Positions 44,878 through 53,206 of a stretch of DNA of 64,000 bases are shown here, in pieces (the stretch's first letter is position 1; each line of letters opens with the position of its first letter). The stretch is from assembly GCF_030730905.1 (NCBI RefSeq), contig NZ_JAVAMP010000006.1, positions 152,133 to 216,132 of the forward strand. The letters run 5' to 3'. A model generated the notes under the pieces. It was not told the DNA's origin, searched no databases, and saw only the letters and a list, made by a program, of their open reading frames with translations. The stretch is from Chengkuizengella axinellae. Lineage in GTDB: Bacteria > Bacillota > Bacilli > Paenibacillales > KCTC-33759. Position numbers and translations under genes: made by a program.

Positions 44878-47472
44878 CTAATCCACAATCCATTGTGTTC
44901 TTTTATAGTTGACTGTTCCACTTCCAAGATTGGCCCAATATCCATCCTCGACCCATTCTTCTACTTCTCGTTCTGTTTCTGTCGTGATTTCAGCAAAGCG
45001 TAGGAAGTCCATTTCATCTCTTAAATCTTGTTTTGGAATGATGTCCGGATCAGAGTTTGGATCAGCGACATCTAACTGAATGGCCACGGTATGATCATCA
45101 CGATCTGTAATTTCTGGACTTTCATTTCTAGGTTTGATTTCACTTGGTGTAAAGGAAATGAGTGTTGCTGGGGTGCCATCTACAGTGTATTGAAGCAGTG
45201 TGTTTTTAAATGCAGGTTCCCAGTTTACATTTCCACTTCCACCTGACTGGATCATAGCGCTATGCTGATCTATTTCTTCCCCTACCGTCACATAAAGGTA
45301 GATGGGGTCTTTGTCTGGATTTTGTGTTTCTGTGGGCATGCGCCATTGAAAGGTTGTTTCAAAGGTCTCCCCTGCATCTAAAAACCCTGCATTCTTCCCT
45401 GTTGTATTAAATTGTTTCACGTTTACAAGTGAGGGATCTACTTGTGCGTTGGCTGGGTAAGTTGGTACCATTTTAATTCCATTATTATCTTCAAAAGCAT
45501 ATTGTTTTCCAAAAAACATACCCATGTTTTGCTCATCTGTAGAGTTATATATGATTGGTGCATTCCCTCCACCTGGTTGGGAACTAACCACATAATTTCT
45601 AAGCACCATATTGGTTACTGGAAAGTCAGAATTGTTTGTTAACGTTAGTGTTGCAGTATATTGTTTTCCAGGAATACCATAACTGGATTGACTCGGTTCT
45701 TTATTAAATTGCGCTTGATTCTCATATTCCTCCATCCCAATAGCCTCGTTTTGATTTGCAACTTTCGGTGTAATTCCTGTATCTGTAATGACAATTTCTA
45801 AGTCATCTGATTCTTTAACTTTAAACGGGACTGCAAGAATGTTTCTTGTCATGAGTTCTTGTGAGTCTGAGAACCACGCATCTACAATATCTTGAACTTC
45901 ATAATGCTTTTCATATAATCGTTTCATCTGTTGATCTAACTCAATTTGATTTCCATTCGCTAGATCTGCATTTTTAGCAAAGGATATAATCTCTGCTCTT
46001 CCTTCAGGAGTTGCGGGAAGGAGTCTATCATGCATTAAGGATTGAACTCTGTTGTCTGAAATATAAGGAATATCATGATATTGGGATAAATCAATCGATT
46101 CATATCCGATCTTCATTTTTTCCATGATCTGATCAAAGGCTTGATTTGCTAGATTATCCGATATCGCTATGTCATCGAGATTCTTTTCATACTTGATATT
46201 GATATCGTTGACGATCTTGCGAAAACCTCGATTTTCACTGTCTCCACCTGATAGAACTTCTTTAAATTTTGTCTCAAGTTTATTAGTCACATCACTCCAA
46301 TTTACTGCGCCTACTTTGGATTTATTATCTGGATTCCCGATGTCTTCATAGAATCGAAAAACATTCAATATAGGTATAATTAAGACATAATCTCCGTAGT
46401 CAGGGTTGATTTTTGTACTTACTCGTGGTGATTCAGAAGATAATTGGGTTGACCATATTGTTGATGTTTCTACAAGGGCTTCATTGTGTAAGCTAAATTC
46501 ATCTGTTGTGGGGTCATAATTTATATAGATTGAATATAAATAGGTCGGTACGTTCATTGGACCGTGTGCTTTTGGATTTTTCCTGTCTTTTATCCATTGA
46601 TCTTCATTATAGTTGTCAGTTGGGGAAGCTGCGTTGAAGGTACTCAACAAAGTGACGTTAAGTGTATCGTCACGATCTAAAACCTCTAGGTCTCCAACAA
46701 CGTCAGCACTATTTCTTGGCCCTCCACTTAGAGCGGTATTCGTAGCAGAAAAGGCAAACTGCTTCAAAGATACTTCGGTAAAGTGATTAAACCAATACGT
46801 TTTTGTAGTATGTACGAAACCTAGCATGTCATATTGTGCTTTTACCACTAGTCTTAAATCAACTTTAAATATACCGTATGAATCCTCAGTTCCGTCTTGT
46901 AAATATTGATCTACTTGTATCGTAGCTTTCTTCCCTTCAAACGCTCCGATAACCATACCATCAGCAATATAGGTAACTCCTTGCCAATAAAATAGTTCTG
47001 GTTCTTTGATCTGACCTACAAATTGTTTTAATTCCTCGAAGAAGACATAATCCTCAGGATCAACATAAATGTTAGAAGCATTTCTCACCCACCATGTCCA
47101 AGATGAGAACATATCATTTTGTAGTTGGGAAGCTTGTCTTGTATTTGGTGTAATATAAGAAACTGTTGCGTCCCATGCATCATTGATTATAGGGTCATTT
47201 TTAAAAATATCTTGGTAGTTTAACATGACTTTAGATCCCTCAGAGGTTATTTGCATTTTAGCTTTTACGTCCTCTATTGTTATAGCGTATACAATTCCAC
47301 CTGTCTGCTCTTTGAAACTTAATGGGGGTTCAATTTCATACCAATCACTGTAATTAGTGGTTAGATGGATATCAAAGGGTCCACTCGCAAAAAGAGGAAG
47401 GATGCCCACAATGAACAAAATCATTGTAAGCATCCCTATACCTAATCTGATATATGATTTTTTAACTTTCAT
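44878..47472 (-). CDS. Very large secreted protein of unknown function
   Basis: The protein has 864 residues with an N-terminal membrane or signal segment (IGMLTMILFIVGILPLFASG). The middle is mixed alpha/beta with long helices (DNLANQAFDQIMEKMKIGYE), and a CARDB- or DUF11-like beta region lies near residue 600 (TATLTLTNNSDFPVTNMVLR). No catalytic motif is visible. It begins two bases after the stop of the SLH gene, so the two are translated together. It is probably a cell-surface component of the Tad-like locus. Confidence 0.65.
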   Translation of the reverse strand: MKVKKSYIRLGIGMLTMILFIVGILPLFASGPFDIHLTTNYSDWYEIEPPLSFKEQTGGIVYAITIEDVKAKMQITSEGSKVMLNYQDIFKNDPIINDAWDATVSYITPNTRQASQLQNDMFSSWTWWVRNASNIYVDPEDYVFFEELKQFVGQIKEPELFYWQGVTYIADGMVIGAFEGKKATIQVDQYLQDGTEDSYGIFKVDLRLVVKAQYDMLGFVHTTKTYWFNHFTEVSLKQFAFSATNTALSGGPRNSADVVGDLEVLDRDDTLNVTLLSTFNAASPTDNYNEDQWIKDRKNPKAHGPMNVPTYLYSIYINYDPTTDEFSLHNEALVETSTIWSTQLSSESPRVSTKINPDYGDYVLIIPILNVFRFYEDIGNPDNKSKVGAVNWSDVTNKLETKFKEVLSGGDSENRGFRKIVNDINIKYEKNLDDIAISDNLANQAFDQIMEKMKIGYESIDLSQYHDIPYISDNRVQSLMHDRLLPATPEGRAEIISFAKNADLANGNQIELDQQMKRLYEKHYEVQDIVDAWFSDSQELMTRNILAVPFKVKESDDLEIVITDTGITPKVANQNEAIGMEEYENQAQFNKEPSQSSYGIPGKQYTATLTLTNNSDFPVTNMVLRNYVVSSQPGGGNAPIIYNSTDEQNMGMFFGKQYAFEDNNGIKMVPTYPANAQVDPSLVNVKQFNTTGKNAGFLDAGETFETTFQWRMPTETQNPDKDPIYLYVTVGEEIDQHSAMIQSGGSGNVNWEPAFKNTLLQYTVDGTPATLISFTPSEIKPRNESPEITDRDDHTVAIQLDVADPNSDPDIIPKQDLRDEMDFLRFAEITTETEREVEEWVEDGYWANLGSGTVNYKRTQWIVD

Positions 47473-47474
47473 GA

Positions 47475-49004
47475 TTAATACAACTCCAAAGGATTCGTTT
47501 TGACAGAGCCTTTGGTGTACGGTTTAATTTCTAGAAACTCTTTCGGAATGATGGTGCTTCCAGAAACAATGTCAGCATTTGTTTTGAAGATCCCCCCTAT
47601 TTCAAGTGCAAAGTCTCCGCCGTAAATCGTTTTTACGACGTTATCAGAGTGTGTGCGTCTGATCTCCCTTTCTCTTAGATTCCAGTCTTCAGCTAAAGCT
47701 GGAAGTCCCATGTGATCTGGTACATCATCGGGATTTGAGTTTTGGTAAACACCAATAACAGCCCCTGTTTCAATGATTTGATTTAACAATTGAGGAGTAG
47801 CTACTTCTGCAAAAACAGCGTCAAATTTATCATCTTGCCTTCCTGCCCATGCTCTATTAAGTACAACACTTCCCAAAGGATCATCTACAGTAATTTTAAA
47901 AGCATGTCGCATGCCTACAGGACGGACGACAACCCAATCTAAATTATCGTTTTTATCAAAACTAAAGCTTAACAACATTGCTTCGGATATATCTCCACTA
48001 TAAGAGCTGTAACGAGCTTTATCATACTCGGACATGTCCTCCCATGAAGGTTCATCTTTGCTGTGTGCAATTCGTTCCATGACTTCTTCTTCATAACTGT
48101 TTAAAGGAATTTCACCTTGATAATAGTTCCAAAGAAGCTCTTCTACGTTGAACCTAAAATCATGCACGTCACGAGGGCGAGCTGTTCCATTTTCTATATC
48201 AGCTTTAATCCAAGCTCTATATTTAAGGTATGAAGGTGAGATTCTAGTAGTATTAATCCACTGATTCACTTCACTAAGATTGGGATCATACGCAGGGTTT
48301 TCACTCACACTATCATCTGGATTTGGATGGATATCTCCACTTCCACTCGTTGAGCCACTATCGTCTATATCGTTATCCATAAATCTAAGCAACATAACCA
48401 CTGCTTCTGCTCTTGTTGCTTGATTGGATGGTTTAAACGTTTTGTCTGGATAGCCTCCGATAATTTCTAAGTCTGTAGCGAATGCTACGTATTGCGCATC
48501 CTTATCCTTAATATCTTTTGCGTCTTTAAAAATCAAATCGTTCTGATCATATGAAATATAAGTATCAAACTTTCCTTCATATTCATCTTCTAAAACAAAG
48601 GCTCTAGCAATCATTTTCGCCATTTCTAAACGGGTAATTGGTGTATTTGGGTTAAAGTTACTTCCATATTCGGACTTCTCTATCATCCCTACTTCTTCTG
48701 CTCCACCGATGATCCCATCAGCCCATTTTGCATCGTTTGCATCTTGAAATGGATTCTTTACTTCATCAATTCCTACTATTCTAGTTAATATTGCTGTAAA
48801 CTCCGCTCTTGTAATTTGACCTTCTGGTTTGAAAGAGCCATCTGGATAACCTCCAATATGACCCTCTTCACTCATTTTCTCTATAGAAGATTCAGCCCAA
48901 TGACTTTTCGTATCTGTAAAGCTGGATGCACCTGCAATAGCACTAGTTGAAACTACTAAAAATACAAATGTAAGTATCAAGATGTATTTAATTAATTTAA
49001 TCAA
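47475..49004 (-). CDS. S-layer homology protein, surface component
   Basis: The protein has 509 residues with a signal peptide and three SLH domains in the first 210 residues (DTKSHWAESSIEKMSEEGHI, GGYPDGSFKPEGQITRAEF, FKPSNQATRAEAVVMLLRF). SLH domains bind pyruvylated wall polysaccharide, so the protein sits on the cell wall. The C-terminal 280 residues are not recognised. TTG 49004 is chosen for GAGGT eight bases upstream. It leads a set of three secreted-protein genes with almost no gaps. Confidence 0.85.
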   Translation of the reverse strand: MIKLIKYILILTFVFLVVSTSAIAGASSFTDTKSHWAESSIEKMSEEGHIGGYPDGSFKPEGQITRAEFTAILTRIVGIDEVKNPFQDANDAKWADGIIGGAEEVGMIEKSEYGSNFNPNTPITRLEMAKMIARAFVLEDEYEGKFDTYISYDQNDLIFKDAKDIKDKDAQYVAFATDLEIIGGYPDKTFKPSNQATRAEAVVMLLRFMDNDIDDSGSTSGSGDIHPNPDDSVSENPAYDPNLSEVNQWINTTRISPSYLKYRAWIKADIENGTARPRDVHDFRFNVEELLWNYYQGEIPLNSYEEEVMERIAHSKDEPSWEDMSEYDKARYSSYSGDISEAMLLSFSFDKNDNLDWVVVRPVGMRHAFKITVDDPLGSVVLNRAWAGRQDDKFDAVFAEVATPQLLNQIIETGAVIGVYQNSNPDDVPDHMGLPALAEDWNLREREIRRTHSDNVVKTIYGGDFALEIGGIFKTNADIVSGSTIIPKEFLEIKPYTKGSVKTNPLELY

Positions 49005-49055
49005 GTATCATTACCTCATTCCTGTCATTATTTATTCAAAAATAAAAATGTAAAT

Positions 49056-49237
49056 TTGTAGGTTCACAAATAAATAGTGTATAATATATTTAAAAGATTC
49101 ATATACTACTTAAGAACCGCTAGGTGCTGTAACACCTAACGGTTTCATACAATAGCCGTTTAAAAACGGTAGGTTTACGTACTATTAAAATAGACCGCTT
49201 CCTATGGCAAGAAGGTGGGCGGTCTATTTTTTATGGT
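49056..49237 (+). ncRNA. Candidate antitoxin RNA with promoter and terminator
   Basis: TTGTAG (49056-49061) and TATAAT (49080-49085) are 18 bases apart on the plus strand. The predicted RNA starts near 49092, folds into a hairpin (AACCGCTAGGTG with CACCTAACGGTT) and a small CCGTTT/AACGG hairpin, and ends at a GACCGC/GCGGTC stem with ATTTTTT at 49236. No ORF with a ribosome binding site is present. The 3' end runs into the last codons of the convergent toxin-like gene, the arrangement of TxpA/RatA-type pairs. Confidence 0.6.
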
Positions 49238-49307
49238 TAAACGACAGAATGGCTACAATGAGTATTCCAAACATAATCATTATTGAAATACTTTGATAAA
49301 CTGTCAT
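49224..49307 (-). CDS. Holin-like type I toxin peptide (Hol_Tox family)
   Basis: The gene encodes 27 residues: a short start MTVYQSISIMIMFGILIVAI and a Lys-ending tail. This pattern (MTVYES..LMISFGMLIVAILSF..KK) is that of putative holin-like toxins of Bacilli. GGAGGTGAT lies ten bases before the ATG, and CCTCC eight bases further upstream can pair with it (49330-49334 with 49317-49321), hiding the site as in other type I toxin mRNAs. An extended -10 (TGCTATACT) lies about 70 bases upstream. The peptide should insert in the membrane. It is too short to be called by most gene finders. Confidence 0.75.
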   Translation of the reverse strand: MTVYQSISIMIMFGILIVAILSFNHKK

Positions 49308-49406
49308 TCGGCATCACCTCCTTTTATGTGGAGGATTTGCCTACCGCCCTTGCCAACTATTGTACCTTCCTAGTATAGCATAATATTCCATTTCATCTAT
49401 TATTTT

Positions 49407-49781
49407 TCACTCAATCTTTACATGAACTACTCTCGCAACACCGTTAAAAGCTAATATATTCACTTTCACACCTGGAACAACCATATTTAAATCTCCATCA
49501 GAAACAACCCCTGCTTGAACTTTAGTATTTTGGTTTATACGATAGGTTTCTTCTGCAGTACCGCTTTGTATAACTATGTTTTGACCATTTTGCACTATTA
49601 CCTTTCCAGAATGAGTATGTTTATTCAATTCGTCTGGTGTAGTATGAAGTACAGTATTATCATCATTTATATTTGTTTGAGCTTGTTCTAATGCAAGTTG
49701 TGACATGGTATATAGTGTTGCAATTAAAATACATACAAATAATAAACTAAGTATTAGATACTTCCCTAAAGCTTTCAGCAA
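49407..49781 (-). CDS. Small membrane-anchored protein downstream of cpaF
   Basis: The protein has about 124 residues: one N-terminal membrane helix (YLILSLLFVCILIATLYTM) and an extracytoplasmic beta-rich domain (GKVIVQNGQNIVIQSG, VPGVKVNILAFNGVARVVHV). I do not recognise it; the small beta domain loosely recalls SAF-type pilus assembly proteins. GGAGG lies five bases before a TTG at 49781, preferred over the TTG at 49793. It begins 14 bases after cpaF and is the last gene before the toxin-antitoxin pair. Confidence 0.6.
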   Translation of the reverse strand: MLKALGKYLILSLLFVCILIATLYTMSQLALEQAQTNINDDNTVLHTTPDELNKHTHSGKVIVQNGQNIVIQSGTAEETYRINQNTKVQAGVVSDGDLNMVVPGVKVNILAFNGVARVVHVKIE

Positions 49782-49795
49782 TAACTCCTCCAAAT

Positions 49796-51058
49796 CTATT
49801 TCTTTTTAAACCATTCCATCTCATATTCATATTTATAATGAGCTGCGCCTTTTATTGCTCTATAAGGGATATGTCCCGTTGCTCTCATTGTTTCTCCTGT
49901 TCTAACAAAAACATCAATCACTTTTGGTTCTGGTTCCTCTACAATTTCACTAATAGCTCTACAATAACGCTTCCCTGTTTTAGGATCCTGCTCAAGATGG
50001 ACTATAAAATGCAAAGCAGAGGCCGCATAAGCGATTTTCTCTTCTTGGGATAATAACGAAGCCTCCTTACTCATAGAAAGCATGGATGGTATCCGTTTCA
50101 TCAGTGCTTCTTGTGCTGAATTCGCATGGATTGTTGACATTGAACCTTCGTGACCTACAAGCATCGCTTGAAACATATAAAAGATAGCACCATCTCGAAC
50201 TTCTGAAACGATCACTCGTGTAGGCTTCATCATTAATCCCTGTTTTAACAGAAGCGCTAATGGAATGGCACCTGTACCCTCAACACTAGGCGGTCTTGCA
50301 ACTAATCTTCTTAAATGAGGGACATCCATTGGGCACTCCATCACTTCTTCAATCAATAAAGGATGCTCTTCATCTTTGAATAAACTGCTCGCAATCGCAA
50401 TCATCGTTGTTTTACCCGAACCCATACCGCCAATGAATAATATGTTTCTTTTACTTTCTATGATTGCTTTAAAAAACAATCCCGCTTTTTCTGAAAAATA
50501 CTGATTTTCACTCAATTGCTGTACTGTTGGCACCTTTGCGAACTTCCGAATCGCAACACTTGGATGCAATGAGATTGGAGGAATAGATACCGCTGTCCGC
50601 CACCCGCTAGGCAATGTAAATGTGGCTAAGGGATTAGAAATATCCACTCTTGATTTTGCAAGATAAGCCAATTTTTCAATAAACATCATCAAGTGATTTT
50701 GATCTCGAAAACCTTTTGTATAATTGTGCTTCTGTCCGTTTTTTTCATATGTAATATCATTATGTTTATGAATAATAATGTCTGTAACTAAAGGGTCATT
50801 AGCTAAAGAATCAATGACACCATATCCACGAATATCTACCAATATACTATCTACAATATGAGTACATAATTGATAATTGCAGCCTTTATTCTGAAGAAAA
50901 TCCTGCAGCTTTTTAGCTACCCTTTCTTCCTCAGAAAAATCTAGTGATTTTTGACGTATTTCTTGAGTAAGATATTGTCTCGCCAGTTGAGTCATTTCTT
51001 CTCTTTTCATTTGATCCCCACTTTGAGAATCCATATCTTTAAAAATGGAAGTTTTCAT
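49796..51058 (-). CDS. CpaF/TadA-family secretion ATPase
   Basis: Hexameric ATPase of 420 residues that powers Flp pilus assembly or a related secretion machine. It shows the DIIIHKHNDITYEKNGQK N-terminal region, RKFAKVPTVQQL before the core, Walker A in LFIGGMGSGKTTMIAI, the Asp/His boxes around VEGTGAIPLALLLKQG, and MLVGHEGSMSTIHANSAQEA. AAAGGAGG lies ten bases before the ATG. Its usual neighbours tadB and tadC are missing here. Confidence 0.9.
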   Translation of the reverse strand: MKTSIFKDMDSQSGDQMKREEMTQLARQYLTQEIRQKSLDFSEEERVAKKLQDFLQNKGCNYQLCTHIVDSILVDIRGYGVIDSLANDPLVTDIIIHKHNDITYEKNGQKHNYTKGFRDQNHLMMFIEKLAYLAKSRVDISNPLATFTLPSGWRTAVSIPPISLHPSVAIRKFAKVPTVQQLSENQYFSEKAGLFFKAIIESKRNILFIGGMGSGKTTMIAIASSLFKDEEHPLLIEEVMECPMDVPHLRRLVARPPSVEGTGAIPLALLLKQGLMMKPTRVIVSEVRDGAIFYMFQAMLVGHEGSMSTIHANSAQEALMKRIPSMLSMSKEASLLSQEEKIAYAASALHFIVHLEQDPKTGKRYCRAISEIVEEPEPKVIDVFVRTGETMRATGHIPYRAIKGAAHYKYEYEMEWFKKK

Positions 51059-51214
51059 AACGTTCTTTCCTCCTTTCCAACCCTCTATTAAGACTACTTA
51101 TCTATCAATGGAGAGGCCTTGAGTCATGCCCCCCACTGAAAGATAGACTTATGCTTAATATACTAACTTTGTTAGTCTCAGAATGTGACTATAGGCGAAT
51201 AGAAGCCATTTGTC

Positions 51215-51436
51215 TTATTCCGTTTTGATATCATCTGGATCTGTCTCTCCGAAAGTATCTGATAAATCACCAAATTTATCTGCAATTGCACTACCCATTG
51301 TGGTAAGAGCTGCAATTCCTGCGATTGCGATCAGTGTCCATAACAATCCTTGCTGAACAAAGTCACCCTCTTTTCCTTTCAACATATTTTTTAGTTTTTG
51401 TACAAACAAGTAAGTTCTTGCAGAAAATCCTTGCAT
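51215..51436 (-). CDS. Flp-like pilin
   Basis: Small protein of 73 residues: a basic start, then KGKEGDFVQQGLLWTLIAIAGIAALTTMG, shown here in parts GDFVQQGLLW and TLIAIAGIAALTTMG. It matches Flp/class IVb prepilins in length and in the short leader with a single hydrophobic helix, but has GD-F rather than the usual GQ/E-Y cleavage context. AGGAGG lies nine bases before ATG 51436. It is the first gene of the locus, 156 bases upstream of cpaF. Confidence 0.7.
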   Translation of the reverse strand: MQGFSARTYLFVQKLKNMLKGKEGDFVQQGLLWTLIAIAGIAALTTMGSAIADKFGDLSDTFGETDPDDIKTE

Positions 51437-51532
51437 TTTTATCATCCTCCTAAATATTTTCCCTTCATAAATAGAAAAAGCCGTTCTGAATGAACGACAT
51501 TACGACTCCACACGTTAATTTTAAAATTTAAT

Positions 51533-51576
51533 AAAAACCATCCAAAAGTTGATATATCAACGTTTGGATGGTTTTT
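51533..51576. terminator. Strong bidirectional terminator at the edge of the Tad-like locus
   Basis: AAAACCATCCAAA pairs with TTTGGATGGTTTT around a second palindrome, GTTGATATATCAAC. T runs flank both sides. It separates the Tad-like locus from the prophage-like region. Confidence 0.85.
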
Positions 51577-51644
51577 ATCTGCAAGTATCAATTCATCATG
51601 GTTCGATTAACCAAGACTAAAATCGTTTTTTTTTTACACATTTT

Positions 51645-51866
51645 TTACACAATCATTTCGCGTGACATAACCCTTCCCAAAACGTGTTCATCTACAGCTA
51701 CCTCATGAAATATTTTTATATATTTTCTTTCTGAATCAAAATCGACAGTCAGTACTAGGTCATCATTATTATATTTTATTCTAGGCAAGATAATTAGAAT
51801 ATCTCCTTCATGCATTCCTAGATTCGTAAATTCATCTGTTTCAATGGTGTAAGTAAAAATATTCAT
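51645..51866 (-). CDS. Small protein resembling the C-terminal part of S24 repressors
   Basis: The protein has 73 residues. GMHEGDILIILPRIKYNNDD and the ending HVLGRVMSREMIV recall the beta-rich C-terminal domain of LexA/CI-like S24 proteins, but the Ser-Lys dyad cannot be placed and there is no DNA-binding part. It stands divergently from an XRE-type regulator and may be an accessory of a prophage control region. Its function is uncertain. Confidence 0.4.
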   Translation of the reverse strand: MNIFTYTIETDEFTNLGMHEGDILIILPRIKYNNDDLVLTVDFDSERKYIKIFHEVAVDEHVLGRVMSREMIV

Positions 51867-51986
51867 AGTTATATATAATTCACTCCTTATAAGAGGGTTA
51901 GTTTAATAACCACACGTATTAATTTGGTTCTACGTTATCGATTTAAGGTTTATCTGACTTAGAGATTATCGATCATTTGTTCCCTG

Positions 51987-52072
51987 TGTACAATATCAAG
52001 AGGGAATAGATATAATACAAGTATGTTTTATTTTTCATTTGTCCCTAATAATTGTTGCTGCAATTGTCAGGG
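51987..52072 (+). promoter_or_regulatory. Promoter and inverted repeat before XRE regulator
   Basis: TGTACA (51987-51992) and TATAAT (52011-52016) are 18 bases apart. Between the start site and the ribosome binding site lies CCCTAATAATTG-N6-CAATTGTCAGGG (52043-52072), pairing in ten of twelve positions, which could be an operator for self-control or an RNA hairpin. Another TTCCCT/AGGGAA pair spans the promoter. Confidence 0.5.
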
Positions 52073-52098
52073 AAACTTTATTTTTTAGAGGAGAGCCT

Positions 52099-52338
52099 AT
52101 GCCACGCCTTCGAGCTGGAAGGTGTCGCTTACCCGAACTTCTGAAACAGAACAAGATGAATCAAAGAGAGTTCGGAAAACGTATAAATGTATCAGATTCT
52201 TTTGTTTCCAAAATCATTAGTGGAGAGAAAACCTTTTCACTAAACAAAGCAAAAGAAGCAAGCATGGTCTTAAATTGCTATATAGATGATCTATACGATT
52301 GGGATGTTGTCCCTAATTACGAAAGCGACATTGAGTAG
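52099..52338 (+). CDS. XRE-family transcriptional regulator
   Basis: The protein has 79 residues and is a single Cro/CI-type helix-turn-helix: LPELLKQNKMNQREFGKRIN followed by VSDSFVSKIISGEKTFSLNK. GAGGAGAGCCT lies before ATG 52099; an earlier in-frame ATG at 52039 would include non-coding leader. Length suits a small phage-type or mobile-element repressor. An inverted repeat in its leader may be its own operator. Confidence 0.82.
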   Translation: MPRLRAGRCRLPELLKQNKMNQREFGKRINVSDSFVSKIISGEKTFSLNKAKEASMVLNCYIDDLYDWDVVPNYESDIE

Positions 52339-52486
52339 AAAATATCTACTCGCCTTCCAAGAGGGTTTTCCCCAATAGGTCAAACTTTTTCATTTCTTAT
52401 TTTTTCACACCTCCTTCCTCATTCTTTTTAAATAAATTTCACCGTTTTCAATTTTTCTCTTTTCTTTGTCAAAGTTCAACAATATT

Positions 52487-52547
52487 TTGGGTAATTTTTG
52501 AAAGTATGTATATAATACCATAAGAAAAATGTCGAAAAATTGTCGAA
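52487..52547 (+). promoter_or_regulatory. Promoter with tandem Spo0A-type boxes
   Basis: TTGGGT (52487-52492) and TATAAT (52511-52516) form a plus-strand promoter with 18 bases between them. TGTCGAA occurs twice in direct orientation at 52530-52536 and 52541-52547, eleven bases apart, just after the predicted start. This matches the arrangement of Spo0A boxes at the abrB promoter, where Spo0A-P represses. Downstream there is no gene on this strand before the terminator at 52633, so the transcript would be a small RNA of about 145 bases. The rest of 52339-52665 shows nothing else. Confidence 0.5.
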
Positions 52548-52632
52548 TGGAAATCTTTTAAACAAGCCCCCCTTTGTTTGTTCAATCTATTTATAATTTT
52601 ATTTTTTTGTGTTATACTTAAGAATTTTCAAA

Positions 52633-52667
52633 AAAATAAGCCGATATTTTAATAATCGGCTTATTTT
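52633..52667. terminator. Bidirectional terminator at the end of the agr-like operon
   Basis: AAAATAAGCCGAT and ATCGGCTTATTTT form a 13-pair stem around a nine-base AT loop with T runs on both strands. It ends the leftward agr-like operon and the rightward transcript from 52522. Confidence 0.85.
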
Positions 52668-53025
52668 ACTTCTTTTTGAAGAAACCTATTTTTTTGAGGT
52701 ATTGAAGATATTGATCTGTTATCCTTCCATAATCTCCATTACGAAAGTATACCCTTTTTCCATCAAATTTTGCATCTGGTCTATTAATATTTAATAAATT
52801 CACATGGTGAGTATGATGAAACCCAAATTGCTCTAAAAAAATGATTCCCGTTCTTAGAGAGTCTGGGTCTGTCAAAATACCGTCATAATCACTGTGATAT
52901 AAAAGTTTATCATTACCTTTGCTAACTTTATATATATCACTTGGATTAGGATATAATATTTCACCTTTCTTGTTTTTAAGACGTAACGGTTTTTCTCTAT
53001 GATGTAGATAATCTTCGTTGCTCAA
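52666..53025 (-). CDS. LytTR-type DNA-binding protein without receiver domain
   Basis: The protein has 119 residues. DKLLYHSDYDGILTDPDSLR, LEQFGFHHTHHVNLLNINR and KRVYFRNGDYGRITDQYLQY follow the LytTR order of AgrA-like regulators, but the receiver domain that AgrA carries is absent. It starts with TTG nine bases after AAGGGG and six bases after the AgrD-like stop, so translation is coupled. It is the last gene of the agr-like operon. DNA binding is inferred from the fold. Confidence 0.65.
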   Translation of the reverse strand: MSNEDYLHHREKPLRLKNKKGEILYPNPSDIYKVSKGNDKLLYHSDYDGILTDPDSLRTGIIFLEQFGFHHTHHVNLLNINRPDAKFDGKRVYFRNGDYGRITDQYLQYLKKIGFFKKK

Positions 53026-53031
53026 TATTAT

Positions 53032-53175
53032 TTACCCCTTTTTCTTGATAAGTATTTTTCTTGGCGGTTTAGGGTTACTTATCAGAAATTTGGTGATGAA
53101 AATTGATAGAATGGCAAAAGCAGATAAAGCTTTTGATATATTCGTTGCGAATTTTTCTTTTGATGTCTTGCCCAT
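53032..53175 (-). CDS. AgrD-like pro-peptide without cysteine
   Basis: The peptide has 47 residues. A basic, amphipathic N-terminal helix (SKEKFATNISKALSAFAILS) leads into FITKFLISNPKPPRKILIKK. Size, position between the membrane sensor and LytTR genes, and the Pro-rich charged tail fit an AgrD precursor. There is no Cys at all, so a thiolactone cannot form; Ser or Thr would have to close a lactone, or the product is linear. GGGGGAG lies eleven bases before the ATG. Too short for most gene finders. Confidence 0.6.
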   Translation of the reverse strand: MGKTSKEKFATNISKALSAFAILSIFITKFLISNPKPPRKILIKKKG

Positions 53176-53206
53176 AATTAATTAACTCCCCCTGTCCTGT
53201 CTGAAA

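Noticed and set aside
52345..52410. Minus-strand frame MKKFDLLGKTLLEGE after GGAGGTG
   Set aside because: The site is about 16 bases from the ATG and the frame has only 15 codons.
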